Of a DNA stretch of 64,000 nt, positions 26,242-34,852 are shown one piece after another. The notes beneath the pieces are model-generated. The model was not told where the DNA came from. It did not search any database and was given only the letters and a program-made list of their open reading frames with translations. A program made the position numbers and the translations under genes. Every line of letters begins with the position of its first letter. Position 1 is the stretch's first letter. Source of the DNA: Chitinophagaceae bacterium (lineage in GTDB: Bacteria > Bacteroidota > Bacteroidia > Chitinophagales > Chitinophagaceae); NCBI GenBank assembly GCA_017307755.1, contig JAFKGQ010000011.1, positions 372,001 through 436,000 of the forward strand, read 5' to 3'.

Positions 26242-27295
26242 AAGACCTTTCCTTTGCTAACAACTTATCCTCCTCGTGTCTGAATTTTTTTAATCCATCA
26301 TACAGTTCATCTGTATTGATGATGCATATTAAGTGACCGATGCCGTACATATTTATGATCTTTGAATTTTCATCAAAGATCTTGTTCCTGTTGCTGCCGG
26401 ATATGATCCCGATCAATTTTCCATTTTTTATAATGGGGCCGCCGCTATTGCCCGGGTAAGCGGTGATATTTACATAATAGTGCTGTATCCCGGGGTGATA
26501 CATGGCTATTTGTCCTTCGACGATAAAAGGTATTACGATGTCTGTGGACTGATTGGGAGCAATGGCCCAGGGCCAGTTGCCCTTTGCAGCCACCGAGATC
26601 GTTTCAGGGAACCCGATGGTATACACTGTATCCAACGACTTGATGTCCATCTCTCTTTTGCCCGGCATGATATCTTCCAGGGATAACGGTACATAACCAT
26701 TACGTTTCAGCCTTTCATCCAACCACGTGTAGTTCCGCGCCTGCAGCGAAATAATGCCGATGCCATCTCCCGTGCTGTCGGTGATAAAATAGTAAGGTGG
26801 AGGGTCTTTTACAAAATTATTATAATAAGTAGCCAGATTATTAAATGCGCCTCCGCTGTCTATAAAATATTGGAAAGGTGTGCGGATAGATATCCTGGGG
26901 TAAATTGCCAGGGGAGGTTCCCATTTACTTTTACCAGTCCGTGTCTCGAACTTTTTTTGATCGACGAGCGCTTCGTCCAGTAGATTATGTAATACGGTGA
27001 TCAAATATCTTCTATCATGGTACTGTACATAGGTGGCCGTCCCGGTGTAGGAGGCCGTAGTATGATCATAAACAAATTTAATAGAATCCACTTTCCGGTG
27101 ATCATATCCCGCCTTGCCCAAAGAGTCGCAAACGTGGTCAATAAAATAGGGAGGATAAATGCCATCCTCTGTCTCGATATTTACGACAGCTTTCTTCCAG
27201 GTTTCGGGATCCGGATGATCCTTCCGTCTTTGCGCCACAGCCGTCAGGTTGAGCAAAAAGCACCCTGATAAAAATAAAACCAGGTTTATTTTCAT
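26189..27295 (-). CDS. Secreted trypsin-like serine protease
   Basis: This 368-residue protein has a signal peptide (ends TAVAQ) and a chymotrypsin-like fold. The triad can be read as His103 in LITVLHNLL, Asp177 in TGDGIGIISL and Ser284 in YPGNSGGPI. A long insertion sits between His and Asp, and a C-terminal tail rich in Lys and Ser follows. It should act in the periplasm or outside the cell; substrates are unknown. It is only distantly like the lipoprotein protease at 7845. Its 3' end overlaps the convergent small secreted protein gene by 53 nt, which is unusual and means one of the two C-termini could be wrong. Confidence 0.75.
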   Translation of the reverse strand: MKINLVLFLSGCFLLNLTAVAQRRKDHPDPETWKKAVVNIETEDGIYPPYFIDHVCDSLGKAGYDHRKVDSIKFVYDHTTASYTGTATYVQYHDRRYLITVLHNLLDEALVDQKKFETRTGKSKWEPPLAIYPRISIRTPFQYFIDSGGAFNNLATYYNNFVKDPPPYYFITDSTGDGIGIISLQARNYTWLDERLKRNGYVPLSLEDIMPGKREMDIKSLDTVYTIGFPETISVAAKGNWPWAIAPNQSTDIVIPFIVEGQIAMYHPGIQHYYVNITAYPGNSGGPIIKNGKLIGIISGSNRNKIFDENSKIINMYGIGHLICIINTDELYDGLKKFRHEEDKLLAKERSSMGTSFFSGNRRSEVVH

Positions 27296-27489
27296 AAAAT
27301 AATCGTTTTTAAACAGGATATTGAATTATCCTTGAATTAAGTGTAAAATGTCACCCTTTTGGATACTCCATTTTGTCGATACCCGTGTTTTAATATTAAA
27401 AACACCCTTGTTTATTAATGGTACTATTACGAGGATAAAAAATTAGTTACTTAATATCATTTAACTTTTTTTAACTTATCAAACCAACT

Positions 27490-28485
27490 ATGCACACAAC
27501 CCACACTATGGTTCAACGGGATGCCTATTCCCTGCTTTTCGTGGACGAATTCGGAGAAAGACCGCTTTTTAAGAACCAGGCCGACCTTGTCAACGAGCTA
27601 TTACGTCATCCCAATTCAGACTATTATACGGATCGGGGCGATAGTGAGGCATATCCAAAGGCAGTCAGCAGGATGAAGGCCTTTGTCTCGCAACTCTTTA
27701 GCGAACACAGCAGACGATCGATATCCCAGGAATTCCGACGATCATTGGGAATCATCTTAAAGGAAAAAAGCCGGCACCAGTCCTTTGTCGTTGACGATAT
27801 ACTCGAGCAGATAGTCGATGATCTGAAAGAAAGGAATACCGTGCGCAAACATATATTCAGGGAGGCGCCCAAGGTCGAGGCGGATAAATATACAGAGCTG
27901 GCGTACGAACTCCTGAATGCAACAACCATTACGATATTTACTGCCAGGGATATCAATATGGAATTACAGGTGCTGGGTAGAAAACTGGCCATCCAAGAAT
28001 TTTTCATCGAAAACCTTGTCTTTTCGTTGCAGCGCGGAGCAATGCCCAGGAAGTTTTTTTTCAATTTCCCTTCCGAAAATCTCTGTGTCCTTTTTTGGAA
28101 AGCATTAAAAAAACAACTGGCGTCGTTCCTGGACTTCCATGACCATGTACTGTCGTTTGTCCTACCTCTTATACGTTCCTGTGCCAGGTCTGCCGTCAGT
28201 AACGACATGGGGTCGGCAGTATCATCAGCGCTGCTAACTTATCTTTCAAAGGAAAACATTATAAACGTTTATCATCTCTCGGCCCCTGTCTATACGACCT
28301 CCGTCATTTCTCTTGAACTTCCTGAGTTTGTCAGTAGTGTCTATCTCTGTCTAAATACGGATGAAGGCCAGGATCACCTGCACAAATTATCCCTGGAGGA
28401 AAAGTTCCTCACCAGACTCTTTGTCTGGGACAATCTTAAAATACATCACGCAGGAAGTTTGATAAAGTATCAGGAATCGTACTGA
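27490..28485 (+). CDS. Hypothetical protein, 331 aa
   Basis: No family was recognised. The protein is soluble, has no signal peptide, and is rich in charged helices, with an early part (LLFVDEFGERPLF), a middle part with ATTITIFTARDINMEL and FFFNFPSENLCVLFWKALKK, and a later part of short strands. The central ITIFTARD strand followed by helices would suit a Rossmann-like or phospholipase D-like core, but no catalytic motif can be named. A long AT-rich region precedes it. Its last 16 nt overlap the convergent GT-C gene. It stands alone between a protease and the glycan genes. Confidence 0.6.
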   Translation: MHTTHTMVQRDAYSLLFVDEFGERPLFKNQADLVNELLRHPNSDYYTDRGDSEAYPKAVSRMKAFVSQLFSEHSRRSISQEFRRSLGIILKEKSRHQSFVVDDILEQIVDDLKERNTVRKHIFREAPKVEADKYTELAYELLNATTITIFTARDINMELQVLGRKLAIQEFFIENLVFSLQRGAMPRKFFFNFPSENLCVLFWKALKKQLASFLDFHDHVLSFVLPLIRSCARSAVSNDMGSAVSSALLTYLSKENIINVYHLSAPVYTTSVISLELPEFVSSVYLCLNTDEGQDHLHKLSLEEKFLTRLFVWDNLKIHHAGSLIKYQESY

Positions 28486-29957
28486 ATTACCTTGACCACC
28501 GGTACTGCGGCAGCCAGCCAGACACGTTCAAGGAGTACAGGCGCCAATCCTATATTAAAGATCATCCCGGATATGGCATACCTGAGCAAATAAGGCGTAG
28601 TAAAAATGATAAACAAAAAGTCCGTCACCCAAAAGACGGCCGCCAGGATCACAATTTTGTTGACCAAAGGGCCGGCGGTCTTATAGCACCTGCAAAAAAA
28701 GAAGCCCGCAATACCCAGGATGAGCAGCCAGTTTAAGATGGTCACCACCGTGGGAAAGTACGTGATCGAATAAAATTTGCCGGTGGAATTGCCTGACCAG
28801 TTAGCAGTATAACCAAACCATTTTTTTGTTTCAGCCAATATCGGTACACCCCCTTCTGGAAAAACATTTGTAATGTCCACCTTTGGGTGGAAGTACCAGT
28901 CGATGCCCTGTACGACAAAATACCTGCAATAATCTACGGGATGCCGGCGGATCAAAAAAAGCGCGTAATCGTGATACAGCTGTCCTACGGATGTCCATCG
29001 TTTGATCTCTTTCGTCGTAACATAATCCCCAAAGAATACCTGGCAATACCTTGACAAAGGGCTGGAGGCCTGAAAAGTAAAATAGTTCACCAACATCCTG
29101 TCAGGCACCATGTCAGGGGATGGCATGACAGCCAGATCATGCAGGACCATCCTATGCAGTGGCTGTAAATAGGCCGGTGGCATATCCAGGGCTCGTTGTT
29201 CCGCGGGAAGATGCCGGTACATGATCAGCGCATTGCCCGCCAGCCGCCAGCCGGAAAGAGGGGAAAATGTTTCTTGCCCGATGGACCGCTGAAATAAACC
29301 AATGGTATACGCTCTAAAACTCACCACGAGTATAACTCCCAACGCAATACCCGTCAGCTTTATCCACCATCGACCCCTCGAAAAGAGGATCAGGGGTATG
29401 GAAATAAGAGGGTAGAACATGGCATAATAGCGGATGGTATACGCCAGAAAAAAGAAAATGACCGTTAGATAAATAAAGAGGGGGCGAGGATGATAGATAT
29501 ACCACAGGGTTACCGTAAACCAGAGGACTGTAAAGGCGGCAAAAAGTCCATCGCTCAATACGTAGTTGCTAATAAAAAGGATAAAAGGGTTGAGCAAAAG
29601 AAAAAAGAGCATCGCCAACCCCACCCACTTACCCGGTCGTAAAAGAAAGCATACGGTAAAATAAAAGTAGAGCACTGCTCCCTCCAGCAGAACATATTGC
29701 AACAAACCGACGGCCCAGTCCCCTTTTGTTAAAAGATGGACTCCCTCCAATAGCTTGGGGTAGCCGATAGGCCAGCCGCTGATCTCCATATTGTTCATGG
29801 CGACACGGACGTAGTGATGTCCATCCCCTATGACGATGGTATGGGGAAAAAAGATCTTTAAAAGGATGTAATGCAGAATGAGGAAGCAAATAGAAAAGAA
29901 CACCAGCCCGCGGTGCTGTCGGAATACAAAATCCTTGAAACTACTGTCCCTGGTCAT
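28470..29957 (-). CDS. Multi-pass membrane GT-C-like glycosyltransferase (family A)
   Basis: This protein of about 495 residues has roughly ten membrane segments and one of four related sequences here. After the first segment comes GDGHHYV, matching DSYxY in the paralogs; such an early acidic loop motif is the catalytic mark of GT-C enzymes, which use lipid-phosphate sugars and act on the outer face of the membrane. Other shared stretches are NPFILFISNYVLSDGLF, TIRYYAMFYP and GWRLAGNALIMY. It lacks the second Asp of the loop. The gene diverges from the FAD oxidoreductase at 30090, and these two functions are fused in the protein at 59588. I chose the ATG at 29957. Confidence 0.7.
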   Translation of the reverse strand: MTRDSSFKDFVFRQHRGLVFFSICFLILHYILLKIFFPHTIVIGDGHHYVRVAMNNMEISGWPIGYPKLLEGVHLLTKGDWAVGLLQYVLLEGAVLYFYFTVCFLLRPGKWVGLAMLFFLLLNPFILFISNYVLSDGLFAAFTVLWFTVTLWYIYHPRPLFIYLTVIFFFLAYTIRYYAMFYPLISIPLILFSRGRWWIKLTGIALGVILVVSFRAYTIGLFQRSIGQETFSPLSGWRLAGNALIMYRHLPAEQRALDMPPAYLQPLHRMVLHDLAVMPSPDMVPDRMLVNYFTFQASSPLSRYCQVFFGDYVTTKEIKRWTSVGQLYHDYALFLIRRHPVDYCRYFVVQGIDWYFHPKVDITNVFPEGGVPILAETKKWFGYTANWSGNSTGKFYSITYFPTVVTILNWLLILGIAGFFFCRCYKTAGPLVNKIVILAAVFWVTDFLFIIFTTPYLLRYAISGMIFNIGLAPVLLERVWLAAAVPVVKVIQYDS

Positions 29958-30089
29958 GAAATAACAAGGTAACAATTACGGATGTTCCATTCAACTCCTT
30001 CTATGTTCAATTCAGCCAGGCCAAAAAACAATTCCGATCGTGCTATACTTCATACCACCGGGAACATTCCTGCAATTGATATTTGGACC

Positions 30090-31694
30090 ATGGGAAAAAA
30101 AGCCATCATCATCGGGGCGGGACCAGCAGGGCTTACGGCTGCTTATGAACTGTTGGAACGTACGGATATCATACCCCTCATCCTGGAAAAGAGCGGTGAC
30201 ATCGGGGGCATCTCAAAAACCGTGAACTATAAGGGCAACCGTATCGACATCGGTGGTCACCGCTTCTTTTCAAAATCCGACAGGGTAATGCAGTGGTGGC
30301 TGAACTTTTTTCCTCTACAAACCATCGCGGAACAGGAGCTCACGCTCCAATACAGGGGGCAGACCAGGAACCTTAAGACAGAGACAGGGCAGCGTGCCGG
30401 CGATACAGACAACGTCATGCTGGTACGTCGCCGTCTGTCGCGTATCTATTTTCTAAAAAAATTCTTTTACTACCCGCTGCAGCTGTCCTTCGACACGCTG
30501 TGGAAACTGGGCCTCATACGCACTTTGGGGATCATCATGTCCTACCTCCAGAGCCGTCTGTTCCCCCGCAGACCCGAAAAAAGCCTGGAGGATTTTTTTA
30601 TCAATCGTTTTGGAAGAAAGCTATACCGTTTGTTCTTTAAAGATTATACAGAAAAAGTATGGGGTGTACCCTGTACGGAGATCTCCGCTGAATGGGGGGC
30701 GCAACGGATCAAGGGTATCTCCATTGGAAAAGCTATTGCACATGCGGTAAGATCCTTAAAACATAAGCATCATGCGGACGGCGAGGACATCCGTCAAAAG
30801 GACCAGGAAACAAGCATGATCGGTCAATTCCTCTACCCCAAATTTGGCCCCGGTCAGCTATGGGAGGAAGTGGCCAGACAGATAGAGGCCCGTGGCGGTC
30901 GTATCTTTTTTCACCAGGACGTACGATCCATCGAGACAAAAGACGGGGATGTCGTCGCCGTCGAAACCATGGATGGGACCACAGGGGTCAACCATCGATG
31001 GGAAGGGGATTACTTTTTCTCGACCATGCCCGTGCAGGAACTGATCGCAGGGATGAATGGCATCGTTCCCGCCAACGTAAAACAGGTAGCAGCGGGCTTG
31101 CAATACAGGGATTTTATTACGGTAGGGATATTATTAACCAGGCTCCACAATCCGGAAAAAGCAACCCCAGATAACCCCCTATTGCCTGACACCTGGATCT
31201 ATATACAGGAAAGGGATGTAAGGGTAGGCAGACTGCAGATCTTTAATAACTGGAGCCCCTACATGGTGAAAGATCCCAACACGGTGTGGGTGGGGATGGA
31301 ATATTTTTGTGATAAGATGGATGCGTTCTGGCAGTTGCCTGATAGCAAGATCAGGGCGATGGCCATCGAAGAGCTAAAAAAAATGGGGTTAGCCAGAGTA
31401 GAAGAAGTGCTGGATGCCACGGTGCTGCGAATGGAAAAGACCTACCCGGCTTATTTTGGCACCTACGATCGATTTGAAGAAGTACGGAAGTTCACTGACC
31501 AGTTCACCAACCTATACCTCATCGGTCGTAACGGTATGCACAAGTATAATAATTCGGATCATTCCATGCTGACAGCCATGGTTGCTGTGGATAACATTTG
31601 TGCGGGTACTGCTCAAAAGGAAAATATCTGGGCCATCAATACGGAGACCGAATACCATGAAGAGGCTGCCAAAAAGACTACCACTACAGCCTAA
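30090..31694 (+). CDS. FAD-dependent oxidoreductase, UDP-galactopyranose mutase-like
   Basis: This 534-residue protein starts with an FAD-binding GxGxxG fold (IIIGAGPAGLTAAYEL), then GGISKTVNYKGNRIDIGGHRFF written in parts, and NRFGRKLYRLFFKDYTEKVWG followed by EISAEWGAQRIKG. This pattern belongs to the UDP-galactopyranose-mutase / protoporphyrinogen-oxidase-like flavoproteins that appear in surface-polysaccharide loci. Reaction and substrate cannot be settled from sequence; sugar ring contraction or redox of a lipid-linked sugar are the plausible choices. I chose the ATG at 30090 because the flavin motif starts right after it. It is nearly the same length as the N-terminal half of 59588. Confidence 0.8.
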   Translation: MGKKAIIIGAGPAGLTAAYELLERTDIIPLILEKSGDIGGISKTVNYKGNRIDIGGHRFFSKSDRVMQWWLNFFPLQTIAEQELTLQYRGQTRNLKTETGQRAGDTDNVMLVRRRLSRIYFLKKFFYYPLQLSFDTLWKLGLIRTLGIIMSYLQSRLFPRRPEKSLEDFFINRFGRKLYRLFFKDYTEKVWGVPCTEISAEWGAQRIKGISIGKAIAHAVRSLKHKHHADGEDIRQKDQETSMIGQFLYPKFGPGQLWEEVARQIEARGGRIFFHQDVRSIETKDGDVVAVETMDGTTGVNHRWEGDYFFSTMPVQELIAGMNGIVPANVKQVAAGLQYRDFITVGILLTRLHNPEKATPDNPLLPDTWIYIQERDVRVGRLQIFNNWSPYMVKDPNTVWVGMEYFCDKMDAFWQLPDSKIRAMAIEELKKMGLARVEEVLDATVLRMEKTYPAYFGTYDRFEEVRKFTDQFTNLYLIGRNGMHKYNNSDHSMLTAMVAVDNICAGTAQKENIWAINTETEYHEEAAKKTTTTA

Positions 31695-31701
31695 AAGTCG
31701 T

Positions 31702-33228
31702 TTATTTCAGCTCCAGCATCACCACGGAATGGGCGGGTAATGTCACCACCATTTCGCCGCCTTCTTTGCGGGCGCCTTTAAAGTCGACGAGATGTATATT
31801 ATCCGGCTGATCAAAGGTATTGATGTCATTCACTTTTGTGGACGTCAATATTTGTCCTCCGATACTTTTGGAAGGCAGCCCTTGCAGGGATGTGCGGATG
31901 GTGATGGATTTGGCCGCATCCACATTCACCAGGCTGATATGCACGGTCCCGAGAGAGTCACGTGAGGCGGAGGCGTTGATCGCGGGGATCTTTTGCTGAC
32001 CATATACATAGTCGGGGCTGTTGAATTTCAACACCAGGGAATGCGCATCCTGATGCACTTTGTACATGTCAAAGACATGATAGGTAGGAGTCAGCAGCAT
32101 CTTGTCACCCTGGGTAAGGACAAGGGCCTGCACGACGTTGACTATCTGCGCCAGGTTGGCCATTTTGATCCTGTCCGCGTGGTTATTAAAGATATTCAGC
32201 GTGGTGGCGGCCACCAGGCCATCACGCAAACTACTTTGCTGATAGTGAAAATCCGGCGACGTCCCCGGCTCTACATCCGTGGAGATACCCCACTCGTCCA
32301 CAACAAGGTTCACCTTTTTCTGCTGATCATATTTATCCATGATGATCAGGTGCTTATTGATCAGCTCTTCCATCTTCAGACAGGAGAGTATCCCACGGAA
32401 ATAGGCTGCTTCGCCAAAATTAGTGGCAGAGGCATCCTTAAAGTCTTTGTCCCCGGGATAGGCGTAGTAATGCAGACCGATACCCCAGGTATTACGATGT
32501 AGTATAGTCTTCATGACCCCTTCCGTCCAATTGTAGTCATCGTTCTCCGGGCCGCAGGCGACGAGCTTCATGGGCTGACCGTTGAAACGTCTGCTGGCAA
32601 ATCGGCTGTATCGTCTGTATACTTCCCCGTAGTATTCAGGGGTAAAGTAGCCGCCGCAGCCCCAGCTTTCGTTACCCACACCCCAAAAAGTGACGTTATA
32701 AGGACCGCTATGACCGTTTTGTCTGCGGAGGTCGGCGAGAGTGCTTTCACCAGGGTAGTTGAGATATTCCAGCCAGCTTTCCATCTCTTCCGGCGTACCC
32801 GTCCCGACATTGGCCGAGATATAGGCCTCACAGCCCAGCAGACGGCAAAGTTCCATAAACTCGTGGGTGCCAAAGCTGTTGTTGTCCACCACCATACCCC
32901 ATTGGGTATTCACCGTCTTCTTCCGTTTGTCCCGCGGACCGATGCCGTCCTGCCAATGATATTGGTCTGCAAAACAGCCGCCGGGCCAGCGCAGGATAGG
33001 TATCTTTATCTTCTTTAGCGCATCCACGACGTCCATTCTGAATGTATCCTTTCTCCAGAGTCCTTCGTAGACACAGCGACCGAGATGCTCGGCGAATTGT
33101 CCGTAAATATAGCGGCTGATCTGTGGCCCCGCGGTATCGCTGATCAGGAGGGTTACGGCATTTTGTGCGGAGGTGGAAAGGTGGAGGGTAACCAACAGGA
33201 CAAGGGGAAGCAATATCTTTATACGCAT
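31702..33228 (-). CDS. Secreted alpha-L-arabinofuranosidase, GH51
   Basis: This protein of about 508 residues has a signal peptide (HLSTSAQ) and the GH51 barrel: ILRWPGGCFADQYHW, FWGVGNESWGCGG, whose Glu in GNE is the acid/base, and VVDEWGIS, whose Glu is the nucleophile. A beta domain closes the protein. GH51 enzymes release terminal arabinofuranose from arabinan, arabinoxylan or bacterial arabinose-containing glycans. The ATG at 33228 is preferred over an in-frame upstream codon at 33336, since the signal peptide begins here. It starts 10 nt after the stop of the GT-C gene 33239, so both are on one transcript. Confidence 0.93.
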   Translation of the reverse strand: MRIKILLPLVLLVTLHLSTSAQNAVTLLISDTAGPQISRYIYGQFAEHLGRCVYEGLWRKDTFRMDVVDALKKIKIPILRWPGGCFADQYHWQDGIGPRDKRKKTVNTQWGMVVDNNSFGTHEFMELCRLLGCEAYISANVGTGTPEEMESWLEYLNYPGESTLADLRRQNGHSGPYNVTFWGVGNESWGCGGYFTPEYYGEVYRRYSRFASRRFNGQPMKLVACGPENDDYNWTEGVMKTILHRNTWGIGLHYYAYPGDKDFKDASATNFGEAAYFRGILSCLKMEELINKHLIIMDKYDQQKKVNLVVDEWGISTDVEPGTSPDFHYQQSSLRDGLVAATTLNIFNNHADRIKMANLAQIVNVVQALVLTQGDKMLLTPTYHVFDMYKVHQDAHSLVLKFNSPDYVYGQQKIPAINASASRDSLGTVHISLVNVDAAKSITIRTSLQGLPSKSIGGQILTSTKVNDINTFDQPDNIHLVDFKGARKEGGEMVVTLPAHSVVMLELK

Positions 33229-33238
33229 AGGTGGCGAT

Positions 33239-34741
33239 TTATTCCGACGAGCTATTAAAAACACCCTGCGGCTGCGATAGTGGGGTCCGTTCGCTATGCC
33301 GGGCAATAAAATCCAGGAACACCAGCGCAAAAGCAAACTCGAGGATCATCAAAAACAGCTGGTGACGCAATACAATAGCTCCCGCTGTGATCTTAAAGAA
33401 GAGGTCGCAGAGCCAAAAAGCCGTGATGGTAATAACGATCCAGGCATTTATCCGGCCCGCCTTTTTAAGACCGCCAAAGAGGAGAAAACCCACCAGCCCG
33501 AGGATAAAGGCCAGGTGGATAATACCCAGCAGCATCGGGTAAGGGGAAAGGATGGCCGTCCGCAGGTTGATATAGTCAGGACTGACCATGAGGGTCTTTA
33601 ATCCAAACCACGAGCTTGCCTCCCTGCCGATGTCATCCTGTCGCAGATAAAAGGGGGACAGCGAGGAAAAGACCTCTGTAGGGGATATGGCATAACGAAT
33701 GGTGCTTGGCCATAGGAACCACCGGCAGTAGGCGATAGGATATTTACGGGCCAGGTAGGTCCCATATGCCGAATATAGGGGGGCGACAAGCCCAAAGGTC
33801 CTGAGGTCCAGGAAGACGGAGTCCTGTCCATACTGACGCACTTTATATTGCAGAAGGGGGGAACCACCATCTGCCGCATAAAAAGCCCCCCCCGAACGGG
33901 CATCTGAAAGGTCATCCACCCATCTGACGGCCCTGAAATAGCGCTTTACCATAAGGTCCAGGGTGGCAAATCTTGCGGGTACAGTGTCATCCTTTTCCTG
34001 GCAGACGTGTCCGTACATATACAGGGCGTTATTTGCCATCCGCCAGCTGCCAAAAGGGGAGAATTGCCGGACACCGCTGGACCGCTCCATCTCGCCCCGG
34101 GTATACTGGATAAAACCCCCAATAAAAAGGAATTGCAGGGCAATCGCCGCCACTTTGAGCCAGGGACGCATTCGGGCTGCTAAAAGAATAAATGCGGCTA
34201 TAAAGGGGTAATAAAGTGCGTTATAGCGAACGGTGAATACCAATAGGAGCAGCAGGGCATGGATAAGGATCATATAAGGACGGGGGCGGGTCATAATCCA
34301 CATGAGCTGGGTGATCCAAAGGATGCTCAGGGTGGTGAACAAAGCATCGGACATGATAAAATTGCTGCAGTAGAGGAACAGGGGATTTACAAAAAAGAAG
34401 AGGAAGAGCAGGACCTTCATCCACTTGCTGCCAGGATGAAAAAAATACAACAGGCTAAAAAAGAAAAGGAGAAAGGACGCTTCCAGCAGCAGGTACTGTA
34501 CCCACACCAGCAATGTGGCAGACCTTGAGAAAAAACTGAATAGTTGGAGGAACCACGTATACCCCATGGGGAAGGAATTGACATTCCGTCCTTCCACCAG
34601 AGGCCGGATATAGACATAGCTGTCCATCACCATAAAGGGATGGGGGTATAACAGCTTGAAAATAAAAAAAAGAATAAGGCTTAGGGCGCCGGCGCTCAAC
34701 AGATAAATGCGATGGTGCCATATAAGATCCCGGAAGCTCAT
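33239..34741 (-). CDS. Multi-pass membrane GT-C-like glycosyltransferase (family A)
   Basis: The 500-residue protein has the family A pattern: VMDSYVYI after the first membrane segment (loop Asp), FPMGYTWFLQL, NPLFLYCSNFIMSDALF, FTVRYNALYYP and FGSWRMANNALYMY. These same blocks occur in 57989, in the C-terminal half of 59588 and, less perfectly, in 28470. The role is predicted as transfer of a sugar from a lipid-phosphate donor outside the inner membrane. The gene precedes the GH51 arabinofuranosidase by 10 nt and follows the GH172-type gene by 111 nt, all on the minus strand, suggesting one operon for building and trimming a furanose-containing glycan. Confidence 0.7.
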   Translation of the reverse strand: MSFRDLIWHHRIYLLSAGALSLILFFIFKLLYPHPFMVMDSYVYIRPLVEGRNVNSFPMGYTWFLQLFSFFSRSATLLVWVQYLLLEASFLLFFFSLLYFFHPGSKWMKVLLFLFFFVNPLFLYCSNFIMSDALFTTLSILWITQLMWIMTRPRPYMILIHALLLLLVFTVRYNALYYPFIAAFILLAARMRPWLKVAAIALQFLFIGGFIQYTRGEMERSSGVRQFSPFGSWRMANNALYMYGHVCQEKDDTVPARFATLDLMVKRYFRAVRWVDDLSDARSGGAFYAADGGSPLLQYKVRQYGQDSVFLDLRTFGLVAPLYSAYGTYLARKYPIAYCRWFLWPSTIRYAISPTEVFSSLSPFYLRQDDIGREASSWFGLKTLMVSPDYINLRTAILSPYPMLLGIIHLAFILGLVGFLLFGGLKKAGRINAWIVITITAFWLCDLFFKITAGAIVLRHQLFLMILEFAFALVFLDFIARHSERTPLSQPQGVFNSSSE

Positions 34742-34852
34742 TGCTATAAATTTCCGTCCGGGAAATGATCCGAATTGATGTAAAGATTATCCGGTTGGAA
34801 ATATTAGCGGCCGGTAAGAGGAAGATATTCGGGTTTACTGCTCCGGAGCATT

